DNA of 64,000 nucleotides from Rhodeus uyekii (Eukaryota > Chordata > Actinopteri > Cypriniformes > Acheilognathidae). The notes beneath the pieces are model-generated. The model ran no database searches. It was not told the DNA's origin and saw only the letters and a program-made list of their open reading frames with translations. Positions 1-11,739 of the stretch are shown here, piece by piece. How positions within the stretch are numbered: the stretch's first letter is position 1; each line of letters starts with the position of its first letter. Made by a program: the position numbers and the translations under genes. Where the stretch lies: assembly GCA_037043235.1 (NCBI GenBank), contig JAWRVZ010000086.1:1394001-1458000 (forward strand), given 5' to 3'.

Positions 1-544
1 CAACTTTTAAGACAAGCATGTGGAAAGGCAGAGCGTAAATGCAAAATGGATAAACTACATATTTATTTTCAATGGCTCAAAGACTGCTTATTGGCTTATC
101 AGAGTGCTGCTAAGTTTGCAAAAGCTACTTTTTATTTTAATAATAAAAAAAACATTCTAAACCAAAGGTTTTGTTTTCAGTTATTAATTCTGTTGTAAAT
201 TTTCCATTGAAAACGATGTCAGTTTTCCTCCTATACAAAAAAGCAAAAAAATGTTGTCAACTGTGTACTGTTGTTACTGTTACTGAGCTATTGTGTTGAA
301 ATTTTGTTCTGTGTACACATTACGATAAGAAAAAAACCTGTCTGTATGTCTATACCTTTGATGCATCCAGTTGTTTTGTCTTAACTTCTGTTCTATTTCT
401 GTCTTACCATTTATCTCTTTTAAGGTGTTGGAAATAATTGTGTTTGACTAACTTCAGTCTTTTCTCTACTCTAATAGTATTTAAAAATAAATAAATCAAT
501 CGGGTAAGTCTGCTCACACTGAATCTTCCCTCTTGAGGATATTA
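1..544. other. Intronic sequence, nothing recognised
   Basis: AT-rich sequence with no coding signal on either strand and no repeat I can name. By position it belongs to the cntnap2 intron downstream of the laminin-G 2 exon. Confidence 0.5.
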
Positions 545-1120
545 CTTTTTTTTTTTTACTGACTCTGTGGTCCTTGATCTTTTATATTTATCTGCAACAT
601 TTGATGCTGTTGATCACTTGACAGTGAGTTTTAGATTAGAGTCAGAGGTGGGGATAAAAGGTAGAGTCCTCAAGTGGTTTCAGTCATATTAATCTGAAAG
701 AAAGTTTAGTCAAGTTAGGTGATTTTTTCTCTTCGTTGTTCATCTCATCTGTGGTGTTCCTCAAGGCTCGATCTTGGTGTCTTCCCTTTTTTCTTTGAAT
801 ACGTTACCTTTGGGATCCATTCTAAGAAACTGTAGGTTGTCTTTCCATGTTTACTCCAAGCTATCCAGCATTTAGATCTCTATTAATGTGGTTAGGCACT
901 ATTTCCAATTCTCAAATTGCTCACTTCCAACTGGTCCAAAATGCAGCTGCCAGATTTCTTCACAATAATCATAAATGCATTCACATTACTACATATAGAG
1001 GGCTTTTCACTGGCTGTTAATTCAATTCAGAATCAACTTCAATGTAGAGGTGATCAAGAATTTTCGATGATCTGGCCACGGATATGGAATAACCTGCCCT
1101 TAGACTGGCGTCTTTAAAAT
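545..1120 (+). pseudogene. Decayed L2/CR1-like LINE, RT and C-terminal remnant
   Basis: In shifting frames the plus strand shows relics of a non-LTR reverse transcriptase. They are DLLYLSATFDAVDH (from ...SAAFDTVDH, 575-625), a VPQGS-like stretch near 755-775, and the C-terminal tail QLVQNAAARF (935-955) and WNNLPLD (about 1088-1108). The order matches L2-clade elements of fish. Several frameshifts and stops make it inactive, and there is an internal deletion between RT and tail. It is a long-dead 5'-truncated copy in a cntnap2 intron. Confidence 0.75.
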
Positions 1121-1372
1121 ACATTTATCTTGAACTTCCTTCGTCTTTTGATGACAAAACTCAGGCGATTAGGGATGAAACGCACAACTTTACACAGATG
1201 AGACCAGACAGAGAATGAAGGACAACACAGGGTATAATACGTGACCAAACAAAGAAATTAAAGAGGTAATTAACAAGGGAGAGGTGAAGGAGATGATTAA
1301 CAGGACACATCCGACTGGGATCAAAAAGCAGCACATGGTGAAACTAAATGAACACAAACAAACTGACAGAGT

Positions 1373-1936
1373 ACGTTTACATGCACCCTCATAATGCGAT
1401 TATAATGGGATTTTGACAATATTGCGATTCAAAATTTCCTTATGTAAATGCAGTACTTGGTCAAACTAATGAGATTAAGCTCATAATCGTAGTAACCATA
1501 TTAAACTAGGTAGCATATGCCAATTTTAATGTAAATTTAATGTAAACATCTAAATTACTTTATTATCTCTCTAACCAAAGTGTGCATGTGCTTGGCTCTA
1601 CACTGATGCCTTGTGTTGTTCACACAACTTTATAAATTAACTCTGTGACATCACTAAATTCTGTAAACATAACACAATGGGCAGTCTCTGCTCTGTATCT
1701 CCACCAGATGGTGTGTATGGGCAACCCCAACATTGTTCATCATGGTGCCGAATAATATCCAGTACGTTCGCAAAAATGTATTTTGAATTTGATGCGAGTA
1801 GAGGAAAACAGTGGTCAGTAACATGTATCCTGGATGCCTATTTGAGTGTGCTATAACCATACTTATTTCGACTATACAAATAACTACAATAATGAAAATT
1901 ACATGTAAACATGCCTGCTCATGACATGTAAACATC
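1373..1936. repeat. Possible DNA transposon with short inverted ends
   Basis: The ends acgtttacatg (1373) and catgtaaacat (about 1925) are inverted copies around ~560 bp of non-coding sequence with further copies of the ACATGTAAAC motif. This fits a small non-autonomous DNA transposon of a kind common in cyprinids. No target duplication could be fixed. Confidence 0.35.
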
Positions 1937-2015
1937 TTACTGCCATTAAGATCTTAGTCTTATTCTATTATTTCTTACTCTAGAAAAACCTTGCATTATT
2001 GGTGACCTTGTAAAA

Positions 2016-2435
2016 TGTAACGGAAGGGACTCACAGGCAGAAATCCAAATGCGTGTCTTTAATAAGAATGGTCGTACAGGCGGATAGTCAGGACAGGCAG
2101 AGAGCATACATAAATGATAATCCAGGTGGAGAAGTCAAGACAGACAAAATACAAAAACGGGAAACCAACAGGGCCGGTAATGGGAGATCAATAAAAAAAA
2201 AAACGTTATAAGCACTCAGAAATGATCACAGTAACAAATCAAGACTTCACAATCGTAGTGCATTTGAGTATTTTATAGTTTGTGTAATGGGTTGCAGCTG
2301 GTACGATAATCAGTCCAATGAACGGCATCATGGGAAATGTAGTGTGTGTGTGTCAGTATATGTGTGAGAGTTCCCTCCGGTGGCCAGAGGGGGGGAAGCG
2401 TGGAGCTCGTAATCACAACATAAACATAGTCAATT
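2016..2435 (-). repeat. LTR-like fragment (gypsy-type)
   Basis: Read on the minus strand, this has a run resembling the 3' half of cyprinid gypsy LTRs: a polyadenylation-like attaaa, then acgcatttggatttctgcc and an end ...ccgttaca. No second LTR or internal coding region is adjacent, so it is a solo or truncated LTR. Confidence 0.45.
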
Positions 2436-5400
2436 ACTCAATTAATTTTGATATATGAAATGATTTATTGATATGTTGAATTGCAAAAATGATAGAGAAA
2501 AAAGTTTTTTTGGAGCATATTAAAAAAATAATGGCCAAACAAGTTAGTAGAAGCAAATAAAAGCTCCACTACATGCTATATATTGTTTTAAAGAAAACCA
2601 TTTTCTTTATTCCACTCTATTACAAAGTCATCAAAACAAAAGCTGACCTCCTACAGATTGATGCATATTTTAAAGTCCTAATCTGCTGCAGAAGAACTCT
2701 GCTGTACGGTCTTCTATGTTTAATGCTGTCTTCTTTATTACAAAATCCAATCTACTGCCATCTCCCATCAGACAGTCATTAATTCTGTGAGGTCTGCCAC
2801 AAATGTGCAGAACCATCCTCTGTAAAATAGGTTTGGGAGACTAAATCTAACCAGAGAGGATGTCAGGAGACAAGCAGTCCCTTTCTTGGAAAAACAAAGA
2901 TCTATTCTCCCGGTTCCACTGCAGACAGCTAAACACATGTGAGATGGTATTTTGGAGACATTGGGGACTGATGGGAGTTTTTCTGTTTACTAGGATATTC
3001 CATCAGGTCTTAAATGATCAAAAATGTACTAAAGCTAATTATGTTTTGTTTGCAGATGAGCATCTTGGGCTCCGTCACATGAGAGGGACAAAACTTTTGA
3101 ATTATGAACAGGATATGTAGCAGAATTTATTGAACATCAATGTTTTATTAGAGAGTTTTGGAAAACTAATGAAGCATTTTTTTAAGCAAGTCTGGTGTCT
3201 AGTCTGGTGTCTAGTCCTTCAATCAGGTGTACATCTGTTTCCCAGGTTTATCTTGCACACACACACACAAGACTGTCTTTGCTCTTTAGAGTCATTCTCT
3301 CAAGACTGTTACTGTTAACAGTAAAAACCCACAAGGCACAGAGGGTTCACTTTCCAATCGGCACATTGTAAAATTCAAACAATTTCATTAATCTATTTAT
3401 TTCAAGTTGCACTAGTGTTCTGCTAGAGATGATGACAAAATGTTACCCATATTGAATGGGATGCCAAACAATAGCATAAATAGCATTACCAGCTGCATGA
3501 AGAATATACTGCAAAACCTTTTGAACCATTTCAATGGTTTTCTAAACAGAGATAAAGCCCTGTTCTAGATTTAATGTATACATTTATGCTGATTTTAAGA
3601 TGAGATGTTTTTGCACTAAGATGATGTCTGACAAGCCAACCCTCAGTCATACAAACAACCAGGTAAACAAGCATCAATCCATGCATAGGATTGACAGGCA
3701 TAAGAGACATTGTTATGCTCTTACAATCTGACAACACATGCATGTGTGTTCAAACTGATGAAAAGCATTACATCTGCTAGAGTGAGGTGAATGTGAATAT
3801 AATATATGAGCAGGAATCAAACTTTTTTAAGTGCCTCTAAAAACCTAATTTGATCCTGTTTATTTATTTATTTTTGTAGCTGACCTTGCCATTGCTAACT
3901 GAGTCTGATCAGAGCCCTTCCTTTGATGATTTTACTACATTAAATTTAATGCACCCATGTCCATGCTCTACAATTAGCTTCCATGCATAAACAGCCTCAA
4001 TTACCTGTGTTCATGCTGGCGGTTTCACAAGATAAACAAGAAACCTGGTGGGTAAAGATCTATATTTATATGCATCTGGCAAGAAAAAACAGCAGTAAAT
4101 TACTTCATTAATGCTTGGGCATAAAAAGTGTCTTCTAACTGAAAAATGTCCTTGCTTTATAATAATCAACTGAATAGAGAATAACCTTGACCATTTTGGA
4201 AGGACAATTAGAAGGAAATTTAGATTAGAGCTTGGAAGTTTGGAAGGACATAAGTTAGGAGTATTTAGGAACAGGTTCCAAAGGATCATCAAATTTGAGG
4301 CATAGCACAAAAAAAGGATTTGGAGACTATGATCTATCCAGTGACAGACAGGTTTGGTACAACTATGTTCTAATTAGAGAAAACTGTTCATTCCAAATAT
4401 GAGGAACAAAATGTACTTAAATTGATTTACAGTTATCCCCATGTTCATGTTCATTCATGTTAACGTTCTTTGTCATTTTCATATTCTGCCATAGACAATC
4501 TTTCTAAACTCAAAAACAAAAAACAAACAATCAGCAGTAAACAAACCAGACAGTGCATGGACATTTCTCTGTAAAATAATAGTGATGGATGGAGAAGCAT
4601 GATTGATAATTATAGTCTGTGTGCAGGTGAACCAACAGGAGTGCAGGAGGAGAAGTTAAGCTTTTTGATCTCATTTTAGAAGCTTTCATGTATAAATGTG
4701 CTGCCGTGTCGTGCCAAACCGAGATCGGAAGGACTGCAGTTCTTACCTCATTTAGCTGTTTTTGAAGATGTGTGAGTCTGATAAAGCTATCAGCCATGCA
4801 ATCCCTCAGCCTCAATAGACAGACAGGTTGATAGCACCAGACACTGCCATCTATTTCTGCTGCCAGTTTTCCTTTGCATACTTGCCTCTCTGCACCGCTG
4901 AACATGTTCTTATCTCTGACTTCCTGCCAATGGTCCGATCGGACAGATGGCTGGCTGAAGAGGGCACTGGGGTGGGTTTTTTTTTTCCATCAGAGGGGTG
5001 AAATGAATGTATGTGTGGTGGAACATGCAACTTTGGATCAAAACCTTTAAAAACTTAATGGCAAAAGACAAGGACAAAAGTTCACAGCACCCTCCCACTC
5101 AATCAAAATGAAATCGAAAAACAAACTGGTGTGACATAATTTCAAACAATGACATAATTTCAAGCACGTTTCATATTTATCTACTGTAAACTTCACTTCT
5201 AAAAGCATGGGCAGCATTGGAATGTTCACAAAAAAAAATGTACTGCTACAAATGTAATGTTACGCCTCAGTAAAGAACAAAAAAAGAACTTTGCTGTGAC
5301 TATATCGGAGCCTATAGTATATCTTTATCTGACATCTTTGGACTGAGAGAAATCATGACAACTGATGCTTCCAACAGCTATGCAAATTCTTGATTTCCTG

Positions 5401-6007
5401 ACTATCTTCTTCTCTCTGCAAACTCAAGATGGCAGCGATAAGCCTAACTAACTTTTTGATAACTTTGCCAACAGGCTTAGATGGGCTAACTTTGGCTTGT
5501 GTTTGGGTTATCTCAGTTGCATTGTGAGGCCCAATGTTTTTCCTAGAAGATACAGTTGTGACTTTAAGTGAATTTTAAATAAGTAATATGTGATATATTA
5601 TTCATTCTTACATCAAAACTGTACCGAAATTTTGCCTTAACACTCTGGCCCTCATGGGAGTTAAAAGACAATGGAAGATGTTCACACTAATCTGGGCAGC
5701 CAATTATTTCTTCTTTTAAGCAGACCATCCCTTTGTTAATTTTCTTTCGTTTTCCAATTAAACAAGATTAAACATTAAAGCATATCAGCATATATGTCCA
5801 TCCTGATTTATTTAAAGGGTCGTCTTTATGCATGCATAGTGAAGCAAGTTCTGAAAATAATTTTCAGTGCTGGTCTCTCAGCAGAAACTAATTCAAAGGC
5901 CTTTCATTGCCAGCGTTCAACACACCAGGGAGAGTGAATAGATCTGAAGATCTATTCTTATGGTGCTTTGGCATTCTCAGTTTTGGACTGAGAATTTCTG
6001 AACTTGC
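2436..6007. other. Intron of cntnap2 (downstream of the last exon seen)
   Basis: AT-rich intron sequence. Apparent ORFs are short, without domain character, and lie on both strands. The next cntnap2 exon (closing laminin-G 2 and starting EGF 1) was looked for on the minus strand and not found. Confidence 0.6.
6006..6007 (-). promoter_or_regulatory. cntnap2: Non-canonical GC splice donor
   Basis: The intron after the laminin-G 2 exon starts with gcaagt following GGAG. AG|GCAAGT is the consensus of the roughly 1% of vertebrate introns that use GC-AG. The call rests on loss of homology at exactly this point and on phase conservation; there is no transcript evidence here. Confidence 0.75.
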
Positions 6008-6157
6008 CTCCAAAGTGGTATGTGCTTCCTGTTGTGATCTGGACAGGCGAATTGGTTCTCACAGCCGATGATTCATCCCCATCAATGGTCAGCATGGCAA
6101 AGTTCTCTTTGGCCAGAAAACGAACATCATGCCATTCTCCATCATTCAGACCAGAAC
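6008..6157 (-). CDS. cntnap2: cntnap2 exon: laminin-G 2, middle part, with GC donor
   Basis: A 150-bp exon. After acceptor ttttcttatag it reads GSGLNDGEWHDVRFLAKENF, then AMLTIDGDESSAVRTNSPV and TTGSTYHFGG. It is very close to human CNTNAP2, where I recall GLNDGQWHEVRFLAKENFA. Homology stops at HFGG. The matching boundary is AG|gcaagttc (positions 6008|6007), a GC donor in its strongest context; no GT donor lies at the expected place. Keeping 150 bp preserves the phase-1 exit. Reading through would add about 16 residues and stop near 5958. Confidence 0.9.
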
Positions 6158-7797
6158 CTATAAGAAAAAATGGAAAACTATAATGAGCATCCAAAAAAAT
6201 GTCAAATAAAAATACGTAGTTACCATTACACCTTGAACACATGAATAGTACAAAATTTTTTTAACCTAGGTTTGTCATAAAAGGGTCAAGTTATCTAATA
6301 TTTTAAGTGACTTTTTGATATCCATGATATAATTTCCTGTTAGATTTAAAAACAGATATTACATTGGTCGCACCACAATTTTGAATGGGATTTTTTACTT
6401 CTGGAATCTGACTGCTGTGCTCAATAGGCTAATGAGAATACAACAAAAAGCCTCAAAGTCTCCACTGAGGGCGGATTCAAAACGAGGGGGCTTCAGGTTA
6501 ACAAACCCCTAGAAGCTGCTGATTTGACAGCGCTGATTGATAAATCAGAGAGGTGTTATTTACTCTGATGCCATAGTGAAGGGCAAAAGTCATCAGAACA
6601 TAATAACCAGGTTGATGCTAGCTTAGAGGAATGAATTTCTTTCCACCATTAATCATGCACTGGTGGAAAGACATTACCTCATTGGAGGTCCCCAGTGGCC
6701 AGTTTACCTCTATCTGTCACACACCACAAAACACTGAACAACTGTTCTCTCCTTCCTGAGTGCTCTCACTCTCGGGCACAGTCCACTTGGTACGAACAAG
6801 GCCAAAGTACCTTACACGCCATTACCTCTGATAAATTTGTCTCTCAGAAGTTGCTGGTGAAATAAAGGGAGAGCGCTTTCTGCCATTTACTCGTATGTCA
6901 TCAATCGGTTTCTCTCAAACTCTGTACATTTTGTGCTTGTGTGGGTGTATGGTGCAGTGGACGGTGGAGCAAACAGCTGGACATGCCTGTCAAGAGCTGC
7001 TCTGTGGGACAGTTGGACAAACAGATGGCTTTTGTGTATATGATAAATTATATTAAGTGCCATAATGTGACAACCCTACATCAAATTAGTATCCATGACG
7101 TCTGAGAGTTGGGTGTACAAAACTGATGAGATTAAGGTGTGAGGTGGATTTGATTATATCAGGATGCTCTGTAGAAAAAATACAGCATAGTTAAGCTGCT
7201 TTAGCTCTTATATAACCGGTAACCAGCATAAGGTATACTTTAAGTAGTTTCAGGCTGGTTCAACTTGTGCCAGTAACAGACTAGCATTGCCTAATGAAAA
7301 CTAGTCAAAAAGTTTTTTTTTCAAACAGGGAATTACAGTTACAATATACAGCTAACAGTTAAAATAAATGCATAGCACAAGCAGTGTTTGCCACATTCAA
7401 ATGACTGATTAGAACCAATTCCTTTAAATCAAAAGACTCACAAACTCAGAAGTTATGTTTTACTAGTTATAACCATTTTCAGGGAATTCCAACATGAAAT
7501 CAAGCACTCAAGGCTCGCAAGACTTGTGTGAGTACTATTACTTACTGGATACTAAATACCTCAGGAATCATTGAGCGATATTTGCATTAAACAAGTGTTT
7601 ATGTTACCGGTAAGTAATTATTTATAGACATCGAAAACGTTTTCAGTTTGTCATTAAAAGCAATCCAAACATGAAACTGTGTAATTCTTTAGGTCCAAAG
7701 TCAGTATACACATTAACAATAATTCATATATGTACTGTATAGGCAAGAAGATGAATCCAAGATATGATCTTAAATGCGTAACATTGCATATTATGTG
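6158..7797. other. Intron of cntnap2, no feature recognised
   Basis: First part of a 14,514-bp intron. It shows no RNA gene, coding remnant or repeat I can identify. Confidence 0.6.
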
Positions 7798-8008
7798 TTT
7801 TCTTTCAAAAGAGAACTCACGCTGCTCCCCTAGGGGTCACTATGGTGGGAATACATCTAGTATGACAGGTGTCTGAAGCATGAATCTAAACACAATGACC
7901 TTGACATTGGCAGGCAGCCACCTATGACATCACCACTTGTTTCGACCGCAAATATAAAGTGCACTTGTGTCATATGGCATCCTCTTTTTTTATCTTCAGG
8001 AGACAAAA
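7798..8008 (+). repeat. Left inverted terminal repeat of DIRS-like element A
   Basis: About 210 bp, imperfectly complementary to 10130-10280. Its outer part (gctcccctaggggtcactat) matches the outer end of element B and, in complement, the internal complementary regions of both elements. Confidence 0.65.
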
Positions 8009-8158
8009 CATCGTTTGTCTGAAGTGTGTGTCTAGACAACTATGGCAAGTACAAGTAAAACATGTTTCAGACAGCGTGTTCATCTATGTCAGCAATTTCT
8101 GACACTTGATGACACACATAAAATGTAGAAGGAGAGTGTCAGGGGCTCCCCCGAGGCA

Positions 8159-8395
8159 GTAACACTGCACTGTACCACAGATTTGGCTCTTTGTGCGACA
8201 AAGCAGATCGCTGCCGCAATCAGTTGATACATGACAGCCCTGGTGGTCACGGTGTGGCATCTCTGGGTAAGTCTGGCCGACATCGGGGAGAAGGAAAATA
8301 ACTTTCTCTTTAACGTGGCAGTTTCTCCTTCAGAGCTTTTTGGCACAATCCATCAAGATGGTGGTCATGAAGTTTCGGGATGCATGCCGTATCAC
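8159..8395 (+). pseudogene. DIRS gag remnant
   Basis: This aligns with the gag frame of the DIRS element at the right edge of the window. TDLALCATKQIAAAIS here matches DLSLRATRETAFSVGRS there, TALVVTVWHLWVSLADIGEK matches AALVATERHLWLNLSAIKDK, and VSPSELFG matches LSPSGLFG. After about 8340 homology continues in another frame (MVVMKFRDACR, matching SVVDKFQEAAR). It contains an in-frame stop near 8225 and one frameshift, and so is non-functional. It shows that element A derives from a gag-bearing DIRS parent. Confidence 0.78.
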
Positions 8396-8398
8396 TCA

Positions 8399-9910
8399 AG
8401 GCCTCCTCTCGCTAAAGAGAGTTATATTCATTGAGGCCTATGCTTCCTTGAGCTCCATTCTGGTAACATTTGCGACTTGTACGCTCTCTGTAAGCCTCCT
8501 TGTAAGCTGCCTTGAGTGTAGGGTGTTGTTAGGCCTTCTCTTGATCTAGAGAATTATACTGAGGCCTCCACTCTTAAAGCCTTGCTAGACGTCTGCCAAG
8601 TTGTTAGGCTCTCTGAGAGCCTTATTAGCTACAGAGAGGATTGCCAGGCCTCCTCTTGCTAGAGGGAGTTGCTCTATTGAGGCCTCTGCTCCTTTGAGCT
8701 CCGCTGGATAGCAATTGTGAGTCATTGGCTCTCAGTGAGCCTCTGCAGAAGATGGCTCAACTGTAGGGTGTTGTTAGGCCTTCTCTTGATCTACTCTTAA
8801 AGCCCTGCTAGATGTCTAAGTTGTTAGGCTCTCTGAGAGCCTCCTTGGCAACAGAGAGTATTGCCAGGGCTCCTCTCACTAGAGAGAGCTTCTCTATTGA
8901 GGCCTCCGCCCCTTTGAGCTCTGCTGGGATATTAGTTGTGAGTTGTAGGCTCTCTACAAGCCTCCTTGTAAATGGTACTGAGAGTAAGGTGTTGCTATGC
9001 TACCTCTCGATTTAGAGAGTAGTCATGCTGAGGCCTCCAGTCATAGAGCTTGTCTAATGTTTGTTAAGTTGCAGGCTCAATCCCTTGAACTCTGCTTGGA
9101 TAGCACTGGTGAGTCATAGGCACTCTGTGAGACTCCTTATCTGCGTCGAGTATTGTCAGGCCTCATCTCGCTAAAGAGTTATATTTAATGAGGCCTCCAC
9201 TCCCTTGAGCTCTTCTCTAATAGGATTTGAGAGTTGTAAGCTCTCTTTGAGCCTTCTTGTAAAGTGCCTCAAGTGTAAGGTGTTATTAGGCCTCCTCTAG
9301 ATTTAGAGAGTCTGTGTCCTGAGGCCTCCACTCTTAGAGCTATGCTAAAGGTGGGCTAAGTTTCAGGCTCTTCATGAGACTCCTTAGCTGCAGCAAGGGT
9401 TGCCAGGCCTCCTCTCCCTGTAGAAAGTTTCTCTTTTGAGGCCTCCGCTTGTTTGAGCTCCACTGGAAAAGCAACTGCGGATAGCTATCACAAATGCTCC
9501 ACTCAGACAGCATTTGTCGAGTTGTAGGCTCTCTCTGAGCCTCTTTGCAGGTTGTCCAGAGTGTGGGACATTGTTGGCTGATGCCTCCTCTTCTAGAGCT
9601 CAGTTTGTTAATTTTCTAGGCTTTTCATTTGTTTCATTAGCTACAGCAAGCATTGCCAGGCCGCCCATCGTAAAATCAGCTCGGATTGCATTTGGCGAGT
9701 TGTATGCTCTCTGTAAGCCTCCTCGCAGAATATTTTGAGTGTGGGGCATTCTAGCCAGTAGACTGAGCTTACCATTCCTAGCTTTGTCTGTATTGCAAAT
9801 TCTGAGTGTTAGGCTCTGTGTGAGCCTTCTTGGACATTTCACCGAATATGAGCGTAGCCAGACTTCCTTTTTAGAGCATGCCTGTGAAAATTGCTGGTGC
9901 CTTGGTGAGG
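8399..9910 (+). repeat. Satellite-like array, ~247-bp dimers of 131 + 116 bp monomers
   Basis: The start motif aggcctcctctcg recurs near 8399, 8531, 8646, 8776, 8866, 8999, 9158, 9288, 9405, 9581 and 9658. Spacings alternate at about 131 and 116 bp, with a few deletions and insertions. That makes about six higher-order dimers of 247 bp. Each unit carries gaggcctcc, a gagctc box and an aggctctct...agcct element. The last is a perfect 17-nt hairpin (8-bp arms around a T) at 8606-8622 and 8826-8842. No conserved reading frame runs through it. Confidence 0.8.
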
Positions 9911-9984
9911 AGGACTCCTTTGAGTCCTTTGACTTGGCTCAGACAATAGGGCACTCATGCCTTCAGCATGGGGGCCTGGGTATT

Positions 9985-10080
9985 TTGTTTCCCATAGTGA
10001 CCCCTTGGGAATGCAACACACGTTTCCTTTCGAAAGGGAATGTTTCAGGTCACGCACATAACCATGGTTCCCTGAGAATA
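9985..10080 (+). repeat. Internal complementary region of DIRS-like element A
   Basis: Holds the palindromic core cctttcgaaagg, followed by ggttccctgagaatagggaa. The first half is complementary to the element's left terminus and the second half to a DIRS right terminus, as seen intact in elements B and C. Confidence 0.6.
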
Positions 10081-10285
10081 GGGAAAGAGATGCTGCATCC
10101 CTTTGCCATGCTTCCGGCATTCCTGCAGGTGTCATCTTCAGATAAAAAGTGGATGAAATATGGCACAAGTGCCCTTTTATTCTCATGGTCGCACCAGTGG
10201 TGACATCATAGGTGATTGCCTTCCAATGTTAAGTTCATTGTTGTGTTTAGAGCCATGCTTTAGACAGCTGTCATACTGGAGGTAT

Positions 10286-10557
10286 TCACAACACATCAGT
10301 TTTGTAAATCAAATATTTTTGCATCATCTGATTCAACAGTTCAACTGTGAGCTTTCTCTATCATTCATGTCATAATTAAAACTATCACTGGCTACTGTAT
10401 ATGTTTACTTGTATGTTTACATTTATTTTAAATTATAAACATCTGAGTCATTCACATTTGTGGGTAAATTAAAACAAAGGTTTTAACAGCTTCTTTGTTA
10501 CTCATCTGAATTGCACAGCTATGTTGCAAAGTGACTGAAAACTTAACAGATAAAGTA
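10286..10557. other. Spacer between two DIRS-like elements
   Basis: AT-rich intron sequence separating element A from element B. Nothing recognised. Confidence 0.5.
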
Positions 10558-10654
10558 TTTCCCTTTCGAAAGGGAACTCTATGCTGCCTCCCCTAGGGGT
10601 CTCCTTGTGGGTTCCGAGTGTGGTGAGGCCATGGCGCTTGGCCTTCACCCCAGG

Positions 10655-11700
10655 GCTTTGCAGTGCAGGGAGCGTGGGAGCCTCCTCTTAATAGTAGAGT
10701 TTGCCTGCTTTCGGCGAGGCCTCCGTTCCCTGAGCTCCGCCCGGGCTACATGGGTGTGTGCTAGAGTCGGCGGCTCAAGTTGAGCCCCCTCGCCCCCGCC
10801 TGTGGCGTAAGGAGCATGTTGACTAACATCCTCGCTCCTGAGCTCAACCTGCTAGGTCTTTACGAGATGAGAAAAGTCTTCACGTGTGTTTGGTAACTCA
10901 CTGTATCCTTTGCTCCCCCAAGCTGTGGCTGGGGTATGACTCTCTCCGACTCCTCTCGCTAGTGGCCTGGAGTACAGTGTGATAAAAGCATGCTGAAACA
11001 GCCCTTGGGAGGGCCATTGTCCTTTCTCTTTAATCGTTCTGTACACCGTCCCGGTTCACGAGTGAACTTGGGCAGCCATCCAGGTTTGGAGGGTCTGCAC
11101 CATTGCTTGCTGTTTCCTGTGCTCTGCTTACTAGACCCTAGCAATAGAGCAGTGTGTAAAGGGCCCTGAGAATCTGGTCGGTGTGCCTTCCCTGCTCGCC
11201 GGAGCTCCACACAGTTGGTTTAGGGGCGGTGGCTCTTTAGGAGAGCCCCCTTCTAGTCGCTCCTAAGTGTTTAAGTCGTGTTGATGTCTGAGCTCATGAG
11301 GAGCCTAGTTGTAGTAAAGGGGTAGGTGTAGAGCGGCTTGCTCCTTTCTCTCTGAGAGTTGTCCCCTTGCAGGTGAGCTCCCGCTCCCCTATGCTCCCTC
11401 AGGCACTTTCTGTGAGTTGTCGGCTTCTCTTAAGCCTCCTTCTCACTGCCTGGGGTCTGATAGGGCACTTCTTCGCTCTCTGAGCTCTCTACGACTATCC
11501 TCCTCTCCATGGCATTGTAGGCTTCCTCTCGTTATGAGAGTATTCTCTGCCAAGGCCTCCACTTCACGAAGCTCCGCTTGGCGACCTTTATCGAGTAGTA
11601 GGCGAGGTAAAGTATTCTTGCCTCCTCTGGTCGGCTGATGCGTAGGGGTGTCATCAGGCCTCTCCGAAGATATCGGGCCTCCGCCACCTATTAAGTGCAG
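10655..11700 (+). repeat. Diverged satellite-like units in element B
   Basis: Degenerate copies of the same monomer, e.g. gaggcctccgttccctgagc near 10709 and aaggcctccacttcacgaag near 11550, with gagctc boxes and agcct/aggct inverted motifs. More G+C-rich than the array at 8.4-9.9 kb. Periodicity is hard to fix by eye. Confidence 0.6.
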
Positions 11701-11739
11701 TCACCCCCTTCAGCATGGCGGTGTTGGTATTCCATTCCC

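Larger units (their letters stand above)
7798..10285 (+). mobile_element. Non-autonomous DIRS-like element A with satellite interior
   Basis: The left end (about 7798-8008) and right end (about 10130-10280) are diverged inverted copies. For example ctatgacatcaccactt near 7922 pairs with gtggtgacatcatag near 10198. Inside are, in order, a DIRS gag remnant (8159-8395), a tandem array of ~247-bp units (8399-9910) and an internal region (about 9985-10080). That region combines complements of the left end (ccttgggaatgc...tttcgaaaggg) and of a DIRS-type right end (ggttccctgagaatagggaa). This is the DIRS layout of inverted ends plus internal complementary region. RT and recombinase are absent, and the right end appears truncated. 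Confidence 0.72.

Noticed and set aside
4531..4905. 124-codon minus-strand ORF tested as a possible cntnap2 exon
   Set aside because: No similarity to the EGF, laminin-G or fibrinogen-like parts, and no splice sites at sensible places.
1..6007. Search for the next cntnap2 exon (end of laminin-G 2 / EGF 1)
   Set aside because: No minus-strand segment with the expected Cys-rich EGF pattern or FQGCM-type motif was found; the exon is probably outside the window.
8399..9910. Could the regular repeats be a CRISPR array?
   Set aside because: Units are long (131 and 116 bp), diverged along their whole length and have no unique spacers; the genome is eukaryotic.
10852..11210. Overlapping minus-strand ORFs in DIRS-like element B
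   Set aside because: They lie in the GC-rich satellite-like array, and no domain is present.
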